Below are positions 56,940 to 64,000 of a DNA stretch of 64,000 bases, piece by piece (the stretch's first letter is position 1; each line of letters begins with the position of its first letter). Origin of the DNA: Psychrobacter ciconiae (lineage in GTDB: Bacteria; Pseudomonadota; Gammaproteobacteria; Pseudomonadales; Moraxellaceae); NCBI RefSeq assembly GCF_904846055.1, contig NZ_CAJGYV010000001.1, forward strand, positions 1,054,001 to 1,118,000, in the 5' to 3' direction. A program made the position numbers and the translations under genes. The notes beneath the pieces are model-generated. The model saw only the letters and a list, made by a program, of their open reading frames with translations. It was not told the origin of the DNA and did no database searches.

Positions 56940-58673
56940 ATGAATCCAATGTACGCTCCGTTCAATGGTTATTTGAGCGGTCCTATCGGCTCGATTATCG
57001 GAGCCATTCTAATTTTCGTTATTGGCTATCTTATCGCCCTTGGTATTTCTGCCTTAGTCAAAAACGTATTGGCTAAAATTCATTTGAACGAGCGCATGAA
57101 CTCCTCAACCGGAAAAGCTTACGATTTGGAAAATATTATTTCTAAAGTCATTTTTTGGTTTATTTTTATCATTGCCATTTCAGGGGCGCTAAATCAGCTT
57201 AATTTAAACGCCATTTCAACGCCATTTGCTAATATGGTCAATCAAGTCTTAGCTTTCATTCCAAATCTAATCGGTGCTATTGCTGTTGGTATCGTTGGCT
57301 GGGTGGTGGCAACAGTGGTCAGAACTGCCATCAATACAGCATTAGCAAAAACCACCATAGATGAACGATTGAGCGCCCAAGCCGGTGTTAAACCGATGAG
57401 CAGCACCGTTGCTGATATGGTATATTGGTTCATTTTGTTGGTCGTGCTAACCATGGTTTTAGGGCAGTTACAGCTTAATGGCTTGTTTGCACCGCTTACT
57501 AACATGATTGATAAGATTTTTAGCTTTATTCCTAATATCTTAATTGCTGGCGTCGTTTTTGTGGTGGGCTATATCATCGCAAAAGTGGTTCGCGGTATCG
57601 TGACCAATTTGGTATCCAGTTTTGACATTCAGGCGCTGGCTTCAAAGGCTGGGCTGAGTGAACAAAATAGCTTGCCAAATATTGCAGGATCGCTTGCGTT
57701 TTTAGTCATTATCATTCCAACGATTATTGCGGCGCTAAATGCCCTTAAAATCGAAGTCATCGCTCGACCAGCGACCAATATGCTCAACAAAATCATGGAA
57801 GCCTTGCCGAATATCTTTATGGCAGTGGCGATTTTGGTGGTGACATTTTATGTGGTTCGTATGGTCGCTGATATCATCAAAGGCTTAATTAATAACACCC
57901 AATTAAACCAGCTTCCTGCTAAAGTCGGGCTGCAGGATATGATGGGAACTCAAACCGTTGCTGATTTGGTCGGTCATGCCATTATGTTCTTTGCGATGCT
58001 GTTTGCAGCGATTGCGGCAGCGGACTTGTTAGGCTTTGAGCCAATTTCGGCATTGATTGGGATGTTTATTGCCTTTGGTGCAAACATTATTTTGGGTGCA
58101 ATCATCCTATTTATCGGCTTTTGGCTTGCCAATGTTATTGCCGGCGTGGTTGAGCGCTCAGAAAAAGGCTCGCAGTTTTTAGCCAATATCGTTCGCGTTT
58201 TAATCATGGGACTGGTTCTTGCCATGGGACTTCGCGCGATGGGAATTGCCGATTCTATCGTGAACTTAGCCTTTGGCTTAACCTTGGGCGCGGTTGCGGT
58301 TGCATTTGCCTTATCGTTTGGTCTTGGCGGTCAGGAAGCTGCTGCAAGATTTTTACGCAAAATGCAGGATAAAATGGATGAGGAGCGCACGGGCTTAAAA
58401 GTCCATACCACGCGCCACACAACCACAACTACCACAATGGATAAAGTTGCTGATTCGGTTCGTGAGAACACGCCTACTATGACGGCGACGACTTCGCCAA
58501 CGGCAGCAAGCGTTGACGCAAGCGACATCCAAGCCGATACGGTGGACACTCGCAGTCTTGGCAATCTCCATGTTGATGTCAATGGCGGGTCAAGTCAGTC
58601 AACAACGACACCAAACCACTCTCACGATGTGAGTGATGATTTAAATCATTTATTAGATGACGACAATAAATAA
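56940..58673 (+). CDS. Mechanosensitive-channel-like membrane protein built of TM-helix repeats
   Basis: The 577 residues start behind a near-perfect ribosome site (TAAGGAGG, 56927-56934). The protein consists of repeated units of about 90-100 residues, each with a motif like TPFANMVNQVLAFIPNLIGAI followed by a long hydrophobic helix (near 85-125, 175-215, 280-320 and again to about 450). This is the TM_helix (PF05552) architecture of CmpX-like proteins related to MscS. The MscS-type end (FALSFGLGGQEAA) is at about 460. The last 100 residues are a Thr/Ser/Asp-rich, hydrophilic tail. It is probably an inner-membrane osmotic or stress protein; channel activity is inferred. Confidence 0.85.
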   Translation: MNPMYAPFNGYLSGPIGSIIGAILIFVIGYLIALGISALVKNVLAKIHLNERMNSSTGKAYDLENIISKVIFWFIFIIAISGALNQLNLNAISTPFANMVNQVLAFIPNLIGAIAVGIVGWVVATVVRTAINTALAKTTIDERLSAQAGVKPMSSTVADMVYWFILLVVLTMVLGQLQLNGLFAPLTNMIDKIFSFIPNILIAGVVFVVGYIIAKVVRGIVTNLVSSFDIQALASKAGLSEQNSLPNIAGSLAFLVIIIPTIIAALNALKIEVIARPATNMLNKIMEALPNIFMAVAILVVTFYVVRMVADIIKGLINNTQLNQLPAKVGLQDMMGTQTVADLVGHAIMFFAMLFAAIAAADLLGFEPISALIGMFIAFGANIILGAIILFIGFWLANVIAGVVERSEKGSQFLANIVRVLIMGLVLAMGLRAMGIADSIVNLAFGLTLGAVAVAFALSFGLGGQEAAARFLRKMQDKMDEERTGLKVHTTRHTTTTTTMDKVADSVRENTPTMTATTSPTAASVDASDIQADTVDTRSLGNLHVDVNGGSSQSTTTPNHSHDVSDDLNHLLDDDNK

Positions 58674-58691
58674 TAATTTTATTTTTGATAT

Positions 58692-58719
58692 AAAAAAGAC
58701 AGCAAGGGCTGTCTTTTTT
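58692..58719 (+). terminator. Terminator of the channel gene
   Basis: Six A's, GACAGC, loop AAGG, GCTGTC and six T's, 18 bp after the stop. The same 16-nt hairpin core occurs in reverse orientation at 61361-61376. Confidence 0.9.
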
Positions 58720-58836
58720 ATCGAGCGTAAATAATTGATTGTTATAGTTTTTATTTAAACCGCCTATGATTTGGTAGCCAACCTTTTTACGGTCTGCAAA
58801 ACCTGTCAAAACCTGACATTACAAGCCCTCGCCTTT

Positions 58837-58867
58837 ATGGTGAACGTCTGCAATAGGTATTCACCAT
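58837..58867. repeat. Inverted repeat, 8-bp arms
   Basis: ATGGTGAA (58837-58844) and TTCACCAT (58860-58867) form an 8-bp stem with a 15-nt loop. No T run follows, so it is not a terminator. Confidence 0.6.
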
Positions 58868-58872
58868 CATGG

Positions 58873-58958
58873 TGTAAACCTTTCTACGACTGCATAACGC
58901 AATTTTGCGTTAGCGGTACTGCTATCAGCCATGCGCTGTAGTATTGGCGGGGTTTACA
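58873..58958. repeat. Nested palindrome, 86 bp
   Basis: Outer arms TGTAAACC (58873-58880) and GGTTTACA (58951-58958) enclose a perfect inner hairpin, TAACGCAA-TT-TTGCGTTA (58895-58912). This could be a structured RNA or the end of a small non-autonomous element. Confidence 0.55.
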
Positions 58959-59161
58959 AGCCTGATATGAATACGATGTTAACAATAAGCCATACGCTTT
59001 AATGCTGCTTACGCCGTTTCAATCGCTCATCAAGATAACCATTGATAGCTGGGATTGCTTGAAGTTTGGGCATTAGGTTTTATTATGTTTTTGAAAGATA
59101 TAAAAAGGAAATTGATTACGCCCCGCACTAGCCGTTTTCTAGCCGCTGTTTCTCATTCCGA

Positions 59162-59189
59162 GAGACCATCCCAGATTCTGTGTAACTGC
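59162..59189 (+). repeat. IS left terminal inverted repeat
   Basis: Begins GAGACCATCC and ends CTGTGTAACTGC; the inner 12 bases are identical to the complement of the right end, and the outer part has diverged. Confidence 0.75.
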
Positions 59190-59192
59190 GAT

Positions 59193-60408
59193 TTAGATCA
59201 AATGCCTGCTAATGCGGTCATTAAACATAATCACAAAGCGATTAAGAGCAGACGTCCAGTTACGAATCGGCATCGACCACTTTTTAGCCGCCTGCTGGGT
59301 TGCTAAGTACACCACCTTGAATGCCGCTTGATCAGACGGGAACACCTTGCGCTTATTCACCGCTGTCCGAATGACGCTGTTCAGCGATTCTATGGCATTG
59401 GTGGTATAAATCGCTTTTCTGATGTCTTTTGGGTAGTTAAAGAACACCGTTAAGCCCTCCCAGTTATTGCGCCAAGACTTGACCACGTGGGAATACTTAT
59501 CACCCCACACCTCATCGAAGTGCTCAAGGTTAGCCTCTGCCAAATCCAGCGTATCCGCGCCATAGATAGCTTTTAATCCGGCAGCAACTGCTTTTTTATC
59601 TTTCCATGGGACAAACTTCATTGAATAGCGCAGCATATGAACGATACAAAGCTGAACCTGAGCTTTGGGATAAACGGTGTTAATGGCATCAGGGAAGCCT
59701 TTGAGACCGTCCACGCAAGCAATCAGAATGTCCTGAACGCTGCGGTTTTGTAGCTCCGTGAGAACGCCCAGCCAGAACTTAGCCTCCTCGTTCTCTGATA
59801 GCCACATGCCAAGCAGCTCTTTTTTACCATCAAGACCAACACCTAGCGCTAAGTAGATAGCCTTGTTGATGATTTGCTTATCTTGACGGACTTTGACGAC
59901 AATGCAGTCCAAATAAACGATAGGATAGACATGGCTCAGCGGACGGTTCTGCCAAGCGGTGATGTCCTCTAAGATATTTGTCCGTGACTCTGGAAACCAG
60001 TGCGCTTGAGATGTCGACATCGTAGAGCGCTTTGATAGTTTCGACGATCTCAGTGGTGGTTTGACCTTTGGCGTAAAAGAAGATGATCTTGTCATCAAGG
60101 CCACTAATACGACTTTGATGCTTACGAACTAATGCAGGCTCAAAGCTGCTATCACGGTCTCTTGGGGTGGATATCTCAAGATCGCCGGAGTCACTTTGGA
60201 CTCTCTTTTTCGTGTGACCGTTACGTTTATTGGGCTTGTCTGCTTTCTCGTGCTTGGCATAGCCTAGATGCTCTTCCATCTCGGCTTCAAGGGCGGTGTC
60301 GATAAACGATTGCATGAGCTGCTTTTGAAAGTCTTTGATGTCATCGAAGCTTTTCATGCTACCAGCCATTTGCTCAGCCAGTTTCTTAATGTCAGATTGA
60401 GTAGTCAT
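59193..60408 (-). pseudogene. IS256-family transposase, frameshifted
   Basis: The first frame (60408 to about 59980) gives the N-terminal DNA-binding part up to SALVSRVTDKYL. A second frame then continues ILEDITAWQNRPL, with YPIVYLDCIVVKVRQDK, IACVDGLKGFPD and TTNAIESLNS holding the DDE residues. The expected join is DK-ILEDI, so one extra base near 59974-59979 (minus-strand AAATATC where AAATC is expected, by family pattern) breaks the gene. IS256 transposases are normally a single frame of about 400 codons, so this is a mutation rather than programmed recoding. Total coding length would be about 405 codons. Confidence 0.88.
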
Positions 60409-60436
60409 TGCTCATTCTCCTGTTGATGGATTATAA

Positions 60437-60464
60437 GCAGTTACACAGTTTTTAGGAAACTCTC
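60437..60464 (-). repeat. IS right terminal inverted repeat
   Basis: Read inward on the minus strand it begins GAGAGTTTCC and ends CTGTGTAACTGC, matching the left end at 21 of 28 positions. It lies just upstream of the transposase start. Confidence 0.75.
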
Positions 60465-60531
60465 CACTGTAATTGTTACTAGTACCTTTGACCAAAAAGC
60501 CGCAATCAATGCAGCTTTATTGATAACGCTA

Positions 60532-60828
60532 CTAGGCGTGGTTCGGCTTTGGGGTCAAGGTCACTTGTAGCCCCATAGCATCAATAATCTTAAGCATGGT
60601 ATCAAAGCGCGGCTTTTCGGACTGCAAGGTCTTATAAAGGCTTTCGCGGCGGATTCCTGTTTTTTGTGCCAAGTCATTCATGCCGCGCGCCCGCGCTACA
60701 TCGTTTAGGGCGTGGATAAAGTCTTGTGGCGTACCCTCGCTAAGTAGCTCATTCAAATAAGCATTAATCAAGGCGTCATCGGTCAGATATTCCGCCACAT
60801 CAAAACGGCTGATAGTTATTTTAGTCAT
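60532..60828 (-). CDS. Antitoxin of a RelE/HigB-type module (HTH, addiction-module antidote family)
   Basis: A 98-residue DNA-binding antitoxin of the TIGR02684 kind. It has an N-terminal segment (VAEYLTDDALINAYLNE) that likely wraps the toxin, followed by a helix-turn-helix at about 45-75 (GMNDLAQKTGIRRESLYKTL). It neutralises the toxin and represses the operon. It is the second gene; it overlaps the toxin gene by 8 nt. Toxin-first order is typical of higBA-like loci. Confidence 0.88.
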   Translation of the reverse strand: MTKITISRFDVAEYLTDDALINAYLNELLSEGTPQDFIHALNDVARARGMNDLAQKTGIRRESLYKTLQSEKPRFDTMLKIIDAMGLQVTLTPKPNHA

Positions 60829-61144
60829 GGCGCGTTACCTCATGTTGTTTAACTTGCTGCCAAAGCTTGCAAGCCTTATCAATATCGTTTTGCTGACTGT
60901 CTTTACTGCCACCAATCAATAGCAAATAGATGGCATCGGCTTCTTGAGCATAATAAACGCGATAACCATTGCCTTTGAATATTCGCATTTCATAAATGCC
61001 GCCAGTATTGCTTAACAGCTTATGGTCACCAAAGTTGCCACCTTGAGCGCGTTTTATTCGGGTCAATATGCCAACCTTGCCGATAGGGTCTTTAAGCTTA
61101 TGCAGCCAGTGGCTAAATTGCTCAGTTTGGTTAATCGTTATCAT
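60821..61144 (-). CDS. RelE/ParE-superfamily toxin (addiction-module killer family)
   Basis: A small basic toxin (about 107 residues) of the TIGR02683 kind: FSHWLHKLKDPIGKVGILTRIKRAQGGNFGDHKLL, then EMRIFKGNGYRVYYAQ and LLLIGGSKDSQQNDIDKA. Such proteins are probably ribosome-dependent mRNA nucleases. The ATG at 61144 is preferred because family members begin close to MI-x-I-x-QTEEF; a GTG lies one codon earlier (61147). No ribosome site is present upstream, and the promoter -10 is only 9 nt away, so the message may be leaderless. Confidence 0.88.
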   Translation of the reverse strand: MITINQTEQFSHWLHKLKDPIGKVGILTRIKRAQGGNFGDHKLLSNTGGIYEMRIFKGNGYRVYYAQEADAIYLLLIGGSKDSQQNDIDKACKLWQQVKQHEVTRHD

Positions 61145-61152
61145 CACAGCAA

Positions 61153-61172
61153 ATTATAAGTAAACTTATAAT
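61153..61172 (-). promoter_or_regulatory. Palindromic operator over the toxin-antitoxin promoter
   Basis: ATTATAAGT-AA-ACTTATAAT is a perfect 9-bp inverted repeat with a 2-bp centre. It contains the minus-strand -10 TATAAT (61153-61158). A -35 TTTACA lies 18 bp upstream of it (61177-61182). Antitoxin binding here would block the polymerase, the usual autorepression. Confidence 0.78.
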
Positions 61173-61277
61173 CCAGTGTAAACTTTCGGATAATAAATAA
61201 CAATCACAAGTTACGCTTATCCTGTTATTCTTTTTTCAAACTAAACCAGACTAAACCTATTTCTAAACCTCAACCAC

Positions 61278-61304
61278 AAAAAAAGGCGCTCACTTGGAAC
61301 GCCT
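61278..61304 (-). terminator. Terminator on the minus strand ahead of the toxin-antitoxin locus
   Basis: On the minus strand AGGCG pairs with CGCCT across 11 nt and is followed by seven T's. It would end transcripts coming from the broken gene at 61397-61726, insulating the toxin promoter. Confidence 0.65.
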
Positions 61305-61360
61305 CGTTATACATACCTAGAAAGGTGCCTAAGTTGCCTAAATTCTCTGTAATCCTTTAA

Positions 61361-61376
61361 GACAGCCCTTGCTGTC
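61361..61376 (+). repeat. Hairpin identical (inverted) to the channel-gene terminator
   Basis: GACAGC-CCTT-GCTGTC is the exact reverse complement of the core at 58698-58713. It is followed by ATTTTTTATT on the plus strand, so it may terminate plus-strand transcription. Confidence 0.7.
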
Positions 61377-61396
61377 ATTTTTTATTAGGCCGTATT

Positions 61397-61726
61397 TTAA
61401 AATCCGCCATTCTTATGAGGCATATTCAGTTTAGCATTCAAATTTGCCTGCTCAATATCAAACTTTGTTAGCGCTTGGGTAGGCTATTGATTTTGCAAGC
61501 TTTTAAGCGTTGTCTGACACGCCTTTTCAGCCGCCTTTTTTGGCGAGTGGCTGTTATGAGGGATAATTAAACCAAGCCGCCATTGCACTAAATTTTGACT
61601 ACTCAGATTATATTCTGACTACCGCAGCGTAAACGGCATTGGCATCACAACATTTGTGATAGGCGCAAAACTTTGCTGATAAGGAAAAAATGGATCAAAA
61701 TCCGGTGTGAAAGTTACGTCACTCAT
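61397..61726 (-). pseudogene. Small gene interrupted by two amber codons
   Basis: From an ATG at 61726 (MSDVTFTPDFDPFFPYQQS) one frame runs 110 codons to a TAA at 61397, broken only by TAG at 61619-61621 (codon 36) and TAG at 61484-61486. The amino-acid composition stays protein-like across both stops (SQNLVQWRLGLIIPHNS; ALTKFDIEQANLNAKLN). Each TAG is one transition away from CAG. It is most likely a decaying gene of unknown function. The two stops are the same codon, so suppression cannot be fully excluded. No family is recognised. Confidence 0.5.
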
Positions 61727-61937
61727 AATAAAAAAAGCCGTTGATTTTAGCTACTATAGTATATTATCACGGCAAAAGTTTGTAGTTTCATCGCAATGTA
61801 AATCAAGAGCTGCAAATTAAAGTCATTAACCAATTGTCACCGATTTTTTTTAAGGTGCTTGTTATGATGCTAGTGTTAGCCATATTTATTATAAATATAA
61901 CTTCAAACAAAGATTTTGACCAATAAGGACAACGTGC

Positions 61938-62693
61938 ATGAAACGCTTTAAACAATCAACTGTCGTGATTATCGGTGCTGAATCTGCCATCGGTCAAGCG
62001 GCGGCGGTTCGCTTTGCTTGCGAGGGCGCAAATGTCGTACTTGTGGGACACTTATCAAAAGTACTGTCGCAAACTGCTAAATCTCTGCCGCAGGACAACA
62101 CTTGGATTCACGGTGATAACTATTTGACCATCACTTGCGATATCAAAGACCCAAACCAAATCACAGCGATGATTCAAGAAATCAAGCAGCGCTTTGGAAC
62201 GATTGATATTTTAATCAATAAAGCCGGATTTGCTATAGAAGAGCCGGCAGAGTTGAGCCACCAACCGAATCTTACGGATAATGATTGGCACCACGCCATC
62301 CAAACCGACCGCCGAAGCTTTGAGATGCTCTGCCATGAGCTGCTGCCTGAGCTTACTCGCAATCGCAGCACCATTATCAACGTATTATCAAGCTTTAATA
62401 ACCAATCCGCGGTCTACCAAGATGCCAAAATCAGTATCCAAACGCTAACCCAAAAATTGGCATTGGATTTTGCCCGACATGGGGTTCGTGTCAATCTGGT
62501 TTATTCAAATGCTTTAGTAATTCCCACCAAAGGCAAAACCGCCCTCGCCGCTATTTCACCGCTTGACTGCCCCGCCACCCCAAAAGCCATTGCTGCGGCT
62601 ATTGCCTTTTTAGCCAGCGAAGACGCCGCTGCCATAACGGGCGTAAGCTTACCCGTTGACGGCGGTTTTGAGATTAGCGATGACAGTGATTGA
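61938..62693 (+). CDS. Short-chain dehydrogenase/reductase with altered motifs
   Basis: A 251-residue Rossmann-fold protein of the classical SDR family. The cofactor loop reads IGAESAIGQ instead of TG-x3-G-x-G, and the NNAG motif is NKAG. The Tyr-Lys pair is present as YQDAK, but the loop between it and the preceding Ser is about five residues shorter than usual, and the conserved Asn of helix 4 is missing (QTDRRS). The end GVSLPVDGGFE is typical. An NAD(P)H oxidoreductase is possible, but activity may be altered. It is convergent with parE, with 12 bp between stops. Confidence 0.82.
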   Translation: MKRFKQSTVVIIGAESAIGQAAAVRFACEGANVVLVGHLSKVLSQTAKSLPQDNTWIHGDNYLTITCDIKDPNQITAMIQEIKQRFGTIDILINKAGFAIEEPAELSHQPNLTDNDWHHAIQTDRRSFEMLCHELLPELTRNRSTIINVLSSFNNQSAVYQDAKISIQTLTQKLALDFARHGVRVNLVYSNALVIPTKGKTALAAISPLDCPATPKAIAAAIAFLASEDAAAITGVSLPVDGGFEISDDSD

Positions 62694-62705
62694 TCCATCG
62701 AACCG

Positions 62706-64000
62706 CTAAACAATATCTGCCAAATTGCCTTTATGCTCAAGCCATGACTTTCGGTCACTGGCACGTTTTTTGGCAAGCAGCATGTCCATCATGCTGCTCG
62801 TTGCTGCCATATCATCCATATCAAGCTGAACAAGACGGCGGGTATCGCGGTTCATGGTTGTTTCACGGAGTTGATCCGCACTCATTTCACCCAAACCTTT
62901 AAATCGGGTGATTTGTGCTTTTTTATTTTTGGGAACTTTTGCGAGCACCTGATTAAGCTCATCCTCATCAAGCGCATAATGAACGCTTTGTCCCACATCG
63001 ACACGGTACAGCGGCGGCATGGCAACAAATAAATGCCCCGCATCTACCAATGCCGGAAAGTGCTTCACAAACAGCGCGCAAATCAAGGTCGCGATATGTA
63101 GCCCGTCCGAATCGGCATCCGCTAAGATACAAATTTTGTCATAGCGCAGCTCAGATAAGTCATCGGATGCCGGATCAACGCCGATGGCAATGGCGATATC
63201 ATGAATTTCTTGGCTGGATAATACCGTATCAGAGGACACCTCCCAAGTATTTAAAATCTTGCCCCGCAGCGGCAGAATGGCTTGAAAATGCCGATCGCGA
63301 GCTTGTTTGGCGCTGCCCCCTGCCGAATCCCCCTCCACCAAAAACAGCTCTGCCCCATCGCGCAAATCACCGCGGCAGTCGGCAAGCTTACCCGGAAGTG
63401 CAGGACCTTGAGTAATTTTTTTGCGAGCCACCTTTTTGGCAGATTTTAAGCGCCGACCAGCTTTATTAATTGCAAGCTCAGCAATTTGCGTCCCCAAATC
63501 CGCATGTTTATTCAGCCAAAGACTAAACCCATCTTTCGCCAACGTCTGCACCGCTCCTGCCGCCTCTCGGCTTGATAGGCGCTCTTTGGTTTGCCCTGAA
63601 AATTGCGGCTCAGAAAAGCTCAGCGATAAAATATAATTAACCCCATCCCAAACATCTTCAGCCGTCAATTTGACATTTCGCGGTAATAAATTATGAATGT
63701 CACAAAATTCACGCAGCGCTTCTAAAATCCCAGTTCGCAGACCGTTAACATGAGTGCCGCCTTGAGCCGTCGGAATCAGGTTCACATAACTTTCTTGAAT
63801 AGGCGTACCACCCTCAGGAAGCCAAGACAACACAAAGCGAAGTCCTGTCCGCGCCCCAGATTTTGCTTCAAAGTGATAATAAAACGGCGGCTCAGGCAAC
63901 GCATCTAACCCATCAAGCTGCTCGTTTAAATACTCAACCATACCATCAGCAAACTGCCAAACGACTTTTTCATCATGAATATCATCGATAAATTCAATCG
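62706..64000 (-). CDS. parE: DNA topoisomerase IV subunit B, C-terminal part (runs off the window)
   Basis: The ATPase subunit of topoisomerase IV, which decatenates daughter chromosomes. The frame stays open to the last base (the residues before Met at 63941 read VVWQFADG), so the true start is beyond the window. What is present covers the end of the GHKL/transducer region (TGLRFVLSWLPEG; TAQGGTHVNGLRTG), the TOPRIM domain with FLVEGDSAGGSAKQARDR (catalytic Glu) and LADADSDGLHIATL (acidic D-x-D), and the end of the subunit (RFKGLGEMSADQLRETTM). The LRGKILNTWEV wording fits ParE better than GyrB. Confidence 0.94.
   Translation of the reverse strand, partial: IEFIDDIHDEKVVWQFADGMVEYLNEQLDGLDALPEPPFYYHFEAKSGARTGLRFVLSWLPEGGTPIQESYVNLIPTAQGGTHVNGLRTGILEALREFCDIHNLLPRNVKLTAEDVWDGVNYILSLSFSEPQFSGQTKERLSSREAAGAVQTLAKDGFSLWLNKHADLGTQIAELAINKAGRRLKSAKKVARKKITQGPALPGKLADCRGDLRDGAELFLVEGDSAGGSAKQARDRHFQAILPLRGKILNTWEVSSDTVLSSQEIHDIAIAIGVDPASDDLSELRYDKICILADADSDGLHIATLICALFVKHFPALVDAGHLFVAMPPLYRVDVGQSVHYALDEDELNQVLAKVPKNKKAQITRFKGLGEMSADQLRETTMNRDTRRLVQLDMDDMAATSSMMDMLLAKKRASDRKSWLEHKGNLADIV

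Larger units (their letters stand above)
58720..59161. other. Structured spacer with a gene remnant before the IS element
   Basis: About 440 bases without an intact gene. Besides the inverted repeats listed separately, the minus strand has a short reading frame ending at about 59003 (MPKLQAIPAINGYLDERLKRRK) that looks like the C-terminal scrap of a lost gene, since it has no ribosome site and is only 24 codons. The stretch is probably degraded mobile DNA. Confidence 0.4.
59162..60464 (-). mobile_element. IS256-family insertion sequence, probably inactive
   Basis: About 1.3 kb bounded by 28-bp inverted ends (59162-59189 and 60437-60464) that match at 21 of 28 positions by eye, including an unbroken inner 12 (CTGTGTAACTGC). 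It encodes an IS256-type DDE transposase on the minus strand. The size fits the family. No convincing 8-9 bp target duplication is visible, and the transposase is frameshifted, so the copy seems old or damaged. Confidence 0.82.

Noticed and set aside
58873..58958. An integron attC site
   Set aside because: The palindromic outline is similar, but the RYYYAAC/GTTRRRY core sites are not present and no integron integrase or cassette is nearby.
59150..60475. A target-site duplication around the IS element
   Set aside because: The bases outside the inverted ends (ATTCCGA versus CACTGTAA) do not match.
61201..61275. Repeated CTAAACC motifs upstream of the toxin-antitoxin locus as integrase or antitoxin sites
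   Set aside because: Three loosely spaced 7-mers without regular spacing or palindromic arrangement are too weak to call; the perfect operator at 61153-61172 is better supported.
61397..61726. Programmed amber recoding of the small frame
   Set aside because: No suppressor tRNA is visible here and other genes in the window are read with the standard code; pseudogene decay is the simpler explanation.
1..64000. A CRISPR array
   Set aside because: No regularly spaced identical direct repeats and no cas genes were seen.

Overview
The window looks like chromosomal DNA of a Moraxellaceae gammaproteobacterium, most probably Psychrobacter or a close relative. The evidence is a short division/cell-wall run (rsmH-ftsL-ftsI-murE-murF-mraY) with no mraZ and no murD/ftsW beyond it, a ribH-nusB-thiL-pgpA run, an acnA-type aconitase, a classical two-domain ArgA, and lysine-rich tails on several proteins. 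No species can be named from the sequence alone. Housekeeping DNA fills about 8.9-58.7 kb and resumes at about 61.9 kb. Two accessory patches flank it.

Left patch (1-8917): a visibly AT-rich type I restriction-modification island, all on the minus strand. In transcription order it holds two 61-codon genes overlapping by ATGA, a 600-residue methylase-like protein without SAM or catalytic motifs but with a C-terminal specificity domain, then hsdM, hsdS and hsdR. The island ends at a 25-bp copy of a tRNA-Ser 3' end (8893-8917). That is the footprint of integration into a tRNA-Ser gene, whose intact copy should lie left of the window. The extra pseudo-methylase and the two small genes are the best candidates here for something not well described.

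Core region: a VanX-type dipeptidase and a lipoprotein; a DMT transporter; tRNA hydroxylase TrhP with ferredoxin YfhL; cardiolipin synthase; RlmA; the mur/fts cluster; gltX followed by tRNA-Ala(GGC) and tRNA-Glu(TTC); a membrane protein; acnA; a DUF3025 protein; a YdjM-like protein and YchJ; two paralogous class II glutamine amidotransferases either side of a DUF2007 protein and a homoserine-kinase-like fusion; hisF; ribH-nusB-thiL-pgpA; glmU and glmS, the two enzymes that bracket UDP-GlcNAc synthesis; an RND efflux pair; recG; a patatin lipoprotein; argA; an FKBP lipoprotein; and a repeat-built mechanosensitive-channel-like protein.

Right patch (about 58.7-61.8 kb): a palindrome-rich spacer, an IS256-family element with a frameshifted transposase, a RelE/HigB-type toxin-antitoxin pair with a perfect palindromic operator over its promoter, and a small reading frame broken by two amber codons. 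Identical 16-nt hairpins in opposite orientation lie at each side of this patch. A divergent short-chain dehydrogenase and the C-terminal part of parE, cut by the window edge, close the window.
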